DNA of 21,607 nucleotides from a virus. A model generated the notes under the pieces. The model was not told the origin of the DNA, made no database searches, and worked only from the letters and a program-made list of their open reading frames with translations. How positions within the stretch are numbered: the stretch's first letter is position 1; every line of letters starts with the position of its first letter. Below are positions 19,043 to 21,607 of the stretch, in pieces. The stretch lies in IMG/VR virus record IMGVR_UViG_3300047557_003626, positions 1-21,607 of that record; one strand, 5' to 3'. Both the position numbers and the translations under genes were made by a program.

Positions 19043-19260
19043 CACAAGAAATTAAAACAATTCACCTAAACCGTGCAGAGATTAATAAACTGCAAAAGTT
19101 GATGGACACATTATATAAAGATAAAGAATGGGGCAGTGTAACTCTTGGTGTACAAGGTGACAACGGCATTGGCTCAGTATTGACAGCCACTTTTATTATT
19201 CATCATGAAGGTATTGATGGCGAGTTTACAGTTACAGTTTCCGATGAAAGAGATTGGTGA
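19039..19260 (+). CDS. Unknown small protein (73 aa)
   Basis: A 73-aa protein with a helical start (IHLNRAEINKLQKLMDTLYK) and a beta-rich second half (LTATFIIHHEGIDGEFTVTV). The ATG overlaps the SGNH gene by 4 nt. Function unknown. Confidence 0.73.
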   Translation: MTQEIKTIHLNRAEINKLQKLMDTLYKDKEWGSVTLGVQGDNGIGSVLTATFIIHHEGIDGEFTVTVSDERDW

Positions 19261-19511
19261 TGACCACACAATTTGATGATCTAATGTATGCGGCAGGCCT
19301 TACTGCACAAGGCGGATGGGATGAAATGGATTCTTATCAACAAGAAGCAGTATTAAAACTCTGTGAATTGGTTGTTAAAGAGTGTGCAAGTACCATTGAA
19401 AATTGGAAAAAAGAACCATTCCCATTTAGTGAAGACCTTGCTGTAGATTTAATTCTCGAAAGGTTTGGTTTGGAGAAACCACCTAAAAATATAAGAGTGA
19501 TTAAAATCTAA
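19260..19511 (+). CDS. HFGVE-family protein, paralog 4 (83 aa)
   Basis: An 83-aa protein with LCELVVKECASTIENWKK and DLILERFGLE, corresponding to the LIVxECA and HFGVE anchors of the three earlier paralogs. It carries a C-terminal extension (KPPKNIRVIKI). ATG at 19260 overlaps the previous stop (TGATG); upstream in-frame TTG/GTG codons are unnecessary. It is the last gene of the long operon. Confidence 0.75.
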   Translation: MTTQFDDLMYAAGLTAQGGWDEMDSYQQEAVLKLCELVVKECASTIENWKKEPFPFSEDLAVDLILERFGLEKPPKNIRVIKI

Positions 19512-19520
19512 TCATTGACA

Positions 19521-19538
19521 TGTTGCTTTAAAACAACA
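19521..19538. promoter_or_regulatory. Class A dyad TGTTGC-N6-ACAACA (copy 3)
   Basis: TGTTGC, spacer TTTAAA, ACAACA; one half-site position differs from the other copies. It ends 7 bp before the -35 box at 19546. Confidence 0.62.
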
Positions 19539-19545
19539 CACACTA

Positions 19546-19574
19546 TTGCCTTTTCGCAAGGCCTCGACTAGAAT
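19546..19574 (+). promoter_or_regulatory. Promoter of the 19607 gene
   Basis: TTGCCT (19546-19551), 17 bp, TAGAAT (19569-19574), then TCTCTC and ATTG. GAAAGG lies before the ATG at 19607. Confidence 0.72.
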
Positions 19575-19606
19575 TCTCTCATTGTTACTTAGAAAGGTGA
19601 TTGCAA

Positions 19607-20002
19607 ATGGGAACACGGTGTTTGACTTTTGTTTATGATGATTATAACGATACAGCTTTTATAAACATGTATCGCCAATTCGATGGTTATCCTGAAGGCC
19701 ATGGTGTTGAATTGGCAGAGTTTCTGAATAGTTTCGATGCTATCGTCAACGGAATTCCTGTTGGTGACAAACGAAAATTGGCCAATGGCATGGGTTGCCT
19801 TGCAGCTCAGATGGTTGCACACTTTAAAACAGAAGCTGGCAATTTCTATTTGTATCCCGTGACCATGATAGATTGTGGTCAACATTATGAGTACCATGTC
19901 CACAAAAACCGAGTGGTTGTTAAAGATGGTGGTGAAACCATTTTTAATGATTCTTGGAAAAAGTTTGAAATTTGGTGTAAAACTCCCGTTGACATTGATT
20001 AA
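19607..20002 (+). CDS. Conserved phage protein of the MGTRxLT...FDGYPEGHG type (131 aa)
   Basis: A 131-aa protein beginning MGTRCLTFVYDD, with MYRQFDGYPEGHGVELAEFL. I recognise this pattern from small proteins in many phages and bacteria, function unknown. The middle (GIPVGDKRKLANGMGCLAAQ) and C-terminal beta-strands suggest a compact alpha-beta domain. GAAAGG sets the start at 19607. It is first in a unit led by its own promoter and class A dyad. Confidence 0.83.
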   Translation: MGTRCLTFVYDDYNDTAFINMYRQFDGYPEGHGVELAEFLNSFDAIVNGIPVGDKRKLANGMGCLAAQMVAHFKTEAGNFYLYPVTMIDCGQHYEYHVHKNRVVVKDGGETIFNDSWKKFEIWCKTPVDID

Positions 20003-20003
20003 A

Positions 20004-20201
20004 ATGACAATCATTAAATTAACATTGAACAAGTATTTGTATGCAATGCTTGGTCGAAGTGAATTAATTGACCAATGGTGGGATTCACCAAACAAAGCAT
20101 TTGACAATAAAACACCAAACGAAATTTATTTGTCTGGTGAAGAAGGTCGAAAAAAAGTTGCAGATTATATAATGTTTCATGCCAGTGGGCAATACAGTTA
20201 A
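20004..20201 (+). CDS. Small protein with an MbcA/ParS-like (DUF2384-type) domain
   Basis: A 65-aa protein whose second half, IDQWWDSPNKAFDNKTPNEI followed by LSGEEGRKKVADYI, matches the toxin-binding domain of MbcA/ParS/Xre-type antitoxins (pattern: W, then PNxAL-G-TP-E, then G..V). The N-terminal helix-turn-helix of full antitoxins is absent, and no RES-domain toxin lies nearby. It could inhibit a host toxin or be an unrelated reuse of the fold. It starts one base after the previous stop. Confidence 0.68.
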   Translation: MTIIKLTLNKYLYAMLGRSELIDQWWDSPNKAFDNKTPNEIYLSGEEGRKKVADYIMFHASGQYS

Positions 20202-20214
20202 AAGGAAATTTATT

Positions 20215-20406
20215 ATGAAAGATCGTTTGGCTTGGGAATACATGATTACTATTTTGAGTGGTCACAAGTATGAACCTATTGATGCGGATAAATTTGCACG
20301 AATTGCTGTAGATGGCGTTGGTACAATCACTGATTCGCACCAATATATGAAATTGACTAACAGGTTATATACACCTACAGCAGCGGAGCTGTTTGATGCA
20401 AAGTAA
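20215..20406 (+). CDS. Unknown small protein (63 aa)
   Basis: A 63-aa protein (KDRLAWEYMITILSGHKYEP; YTPTAAELFDAK). AAAAGGAA precedes the ATG at 20215. An in-frame ATG at 20179 lies inside the previous gene and has no ribosome-binding site. Function unknown. Confidence 0.7.
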   Translation: MKDRLAWEYMITILSGHKYEPIDADKFARIAVDGVGTITDSHQYMKLTNRLYTPTAAELFDAK

Positions 20407-20605
20407 TATAAATGAGAATGATTTCGAAGTTTGTCCTATTGGAACAAACCAAGAATTAAAATTATATCGTGATTTGTTTTATAACATTCAAAGAGATATA
20501 AATCAATGGGGTCCTGGTATTGTTACAATTGATATTAAGAATTCTTATAACAAATTGTGCAAACATTATGAAAAGTATAATGTAATACTTGACCGGACTG
20601 TGTGA
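20396..20605 (+). CDS. Unknown small protein (69 aa)
   Basis: A 69-aa protein (QSNINENDFEVCPIGTNQEL, then LYRDLFYNIQRDINQWGPG). ATG at 20396 follows GCGGAG by 8 nt and overlaps the previous gene by 11 nt. Its TGA stop overlaps the next class B dyad, as at 14842. Function unknown. Confidence 0.68.
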   Translation: MQSNINENDFEVCPIGTNQELKLYRDLFYNIQRDINQWGPGIVTIDIKNSYNKLCKHYEKYNVILDRTV

Positions 20606-20617
20606 GTACTTTTTACT
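20605..20617. promoter_or_regulatory. Class B dyad AGTACTTTTTACT (putative operator)
   Basis: The same dyad as at 14842 with one base changed in the spacer, ending 3 bp before the -35 box at 20621. Both copies also begin in the stop codon of the upstream gene. Confidence 0.62.
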
Positions 20618-20620
20618 GAC

Positions 20621-20648
20621 TTGACTTTTCTTCCACTTGTGTTAGAAT
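20621..20648 (+). promoter_or_regulatory. Promoter of the AAA+ gene
   Basis: TTGACT (20621-20626), 16 bp, TAGAAT (20643-20648), then TCTCTT and ATTG. CAGGAG precedes the ATG at 20684. Confidence 0.78.
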
Positions 20649-20683
20649 TCTCTTATTGATTGATTAACACAACAGGAGTTCTT

Positions 20684-21511
20684 ATGCCCCGTGGCGTACC
20701 TAAGGCTGGTTTTCGTAACACCAAGAAGCGTATGGCGCAAGCCACCGAGGCCGTGATGGCCAAGGCCACCGAGTCTCGCTTCACTATCAACCAGCGATTC
20801 GAATTCGTTGGTGATATGGTCCTTATGTTGGCCAATGGCATCCAGGCGTCCGTTATCGTTTGTGGTCCTGGCGGTCTTGGCAAGTCCCACACCGTCACTG
20901 CTGCATTGCAGGATGCTGGCCTCAATGATGTTACAGTCCTTGATGAGTTTGAGGTCGGCGCCGTGCTTGACAGCGCCAGGTCTTACCGTGTTATCAAAGG
21001 TTACTCTACACCCAAAGGCCTGTATCGTACTCTTTATGAGAACCAAGACGGCGTGGTCGTGTTTGATGATTGCGATTCCGTGCTCAAGGATCCCGTGTCC
21101 TTGAATCTACTCAAGGCCGCCCTTGATTCCTATGACCGCCGTATCATTTCATGGCGTGCGGATATGCGTGATGAGGAATTGCCGCAATCGTTTGAGTTTC
21201 GTGGCCGCATCATCTTTATTTCCAATATGCCGTCTGAAGCTCTAGACCAGGCTATTATTTCTCGCTCTATGTCTGTCGACCTGTCGATGACTACGCAGCA
21301 GAAAATCGAGCGTATGCAATTCTTGCTTGACCAACCTGGCTTCATGCCTGAGTATGAAATGGTCTTCAAGCAAGATGCATTGCGCCTTATCGATTCCATT
21401 CGTGATTCGGTCAAAGAATTGTCGTTGCGTACTCTTATTCAGGTAGTTAAGATTCGCAAAGGCGCAGGTGCCAAGTGGAAAGATTTGGCAGAATACACCA
21501 TCGCTGGTTAA
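20684..21511 (+). CDS. AAA+ ATPase with basic N-terminus
   Basis: A 275-aa protein with a short basic N-terminus (MPRGVPKAGFRNTKKR, AT-hook-like), Walker A GPGGLGKS at residues 61-68, Walker B VVVFDD at 124-129, sensor 1 strand IIFISNMP and a following SRS that may include the arginine finger. Proteins of this type occur in tailed phages; some AAA+ proteins remodel replication or packaging complexes, but the target here is unknown. Codon use is visibly different from its neighbours: C and G are far more common at third positions (CTT/CGT/GGC/GTC), similar to the inverted cassette. ATG at 20684 is set by CAGGAG. Confidence 0.85.
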   Translation: MPRGVPKAGFRNTKKRMAQATEAVMAKATESRFTINQRFEFVGDMVLMLANGIQASVIVCGPGGLGKSHTVTAALQDAGLNDVTVLDEFEVGAVLDSARSYRVIKGYSTPKGLYRTLYENQDGVVVFDDCDSVLKDPVSLNLLKAALDSYDRRIISWRADMRDEELPQSFEFRGRIIFISNMPSEALDQAIISRSMSVDLSMTTQQKIERMQFLLDQPGFMPEYEMVFKQDALRLIDSIRDSVKELSLRTLIQVVKIRKGAGAKWKDLAEYTIAG

Positions 21512-21513
21512 TC

Positions 21514-21529
21514 AGGTAAAAGAGAGGTA
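21514..21529 (+). repeat. AGGTA x2 at 11-nt period before the last gene
   Basis: AGGTA occurs at 21514 and 21525, and the ATG follows 9 nt after the start of the second copy, the same distance as at 14621/14630. It is the third leader with this arrangement. Confidence 0.7.
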
Positions 21530-21533
21530 AAAA

Positions 21534-21607
21534 ATGGATGAAAAAGAAGTTATCACTGTTAATTTAGAACAGGTATTGAAAGCCAAGGACTTTCTTTCAG
21601 TTACAAG
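21534..21607 (+). CDS. 5' fragment of an unknown gene
   Basis: The frame starts MDEKEVITVNLEQVLKAKDF and runs off the window after 24 codons. GAGGTAA upstream is the ribosome-binding site. It follows the AAA+ gene by 22 nt and is probably in its operon; a functional partner of the ATPase could be encoded here. Too little is visible to assign. Confidence 0.65.
   Translation, partial: MDEKEVITVNLEQVLKAKDFLSVT

Noticed and set aside
19589-20107. 172-codon minus-strand frame
   Set aside because: It is the shadow of the MGTR-type gene, which has a promoter, a ribosome-binding site and a recognised family pattern.
1-21607. tRNA genes, CRISPR arrays, insertion sequences or integrase/att sites
   Set aside because: Reading both strands by eye showed no cloverleaf, no regularly spaced 25-40 bp repeats, and no transposase or integrase. 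A covariance-model scan was not possible.

Overview
The window looks like a piece of a tailed double-stranded DNA phage genome, most likely a large T4-superfamily-related myovirus of a Gram-negative (proteobacterial) host. The grounds are: a class Ia ribonucleotide reductase pair, a T4-type RNase H/5' nuclease, a DUF6433-like T4-group protein, many small conserved phage proteins, dense gene packing with 1- and 4-nt overlaps, and sigma70-like promoters. The host and phage lineage are inferences; no structural gene is present to confirm them. No tRNA, IS element or CRISPR array was seen.

Region 1 (1-4300, + strand, AT-rich): a nucleotide and metal-metabolism operon. It holds the end of nrdA, an IscU-type Fe-S scaffold, an IscA/ErpA-type Fe-S carrier, a conserved phage protein, an exported thermonuclease-like protein, a thioredoxin, nrdB, a zinc-ribbon protein, a GIY-YIG nuclease and an unknown protein. 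Region 2 (4300-7080, +): RNase H from its own sigma70-like promoter, DUF6433-like and nucleotidyltransferase-like genes, then basic small proteins and an AbrB-like protein behind a second promoter. Region 3 (7080-10951, +): a 705-aa HEXXH-metallopeptidase/VWA protein, a MazG-like pyrophosphohydrolase and small unknowns.

Region 4 (10952-13550) is inverted and visibly richer in G+C. It carries eight minus-strand genes in three promoter-led units, including a GP88-like protein and an NGWTNRETW-family protein, and ends at a minus-strand UUCG-loop terminator (11097-11119). Region 5 (13550-13850) is a promoter-dense, almost gene-free divergent region. Region 6 (13853-21607, +) is an accessory region of about two dozen small genes. 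These include a four-member paralogous family ending in HFGVE, an SGNH hydrolase, an MbcA/ParS-like domain, several two-helix membrane peptides, and an AAA+ ATPase of distinct base composition.

The most unusual content is regulatory. One promoter family (TTGMCA, 16-17 bp, TANAAT, 6-7 nt, then ATTG or ATG) drives genes on both strands from 11.5 to 20.7 kb. Directly upstream of the -35 boxes lie two different dyads: TGTTGT-N6-ACAACA (three promoters, plus one stray copy) and an AGTACTTTNTACT/ATACTTTAGTAT type (three clear promoters, one weaker). Three gene leaders carry AGGTA repeats at exact 11- or 12-nt spacing, the last copy serving as the ribosome-binding site. In two promoters an ATG sits at the expected +1, suggesting leaderless starts. 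Together these suggest that two DNA-binding regulators sort the accessory genes into sets. The Fe-S pair between the two reductase genes is the most interesting metabolic feature.
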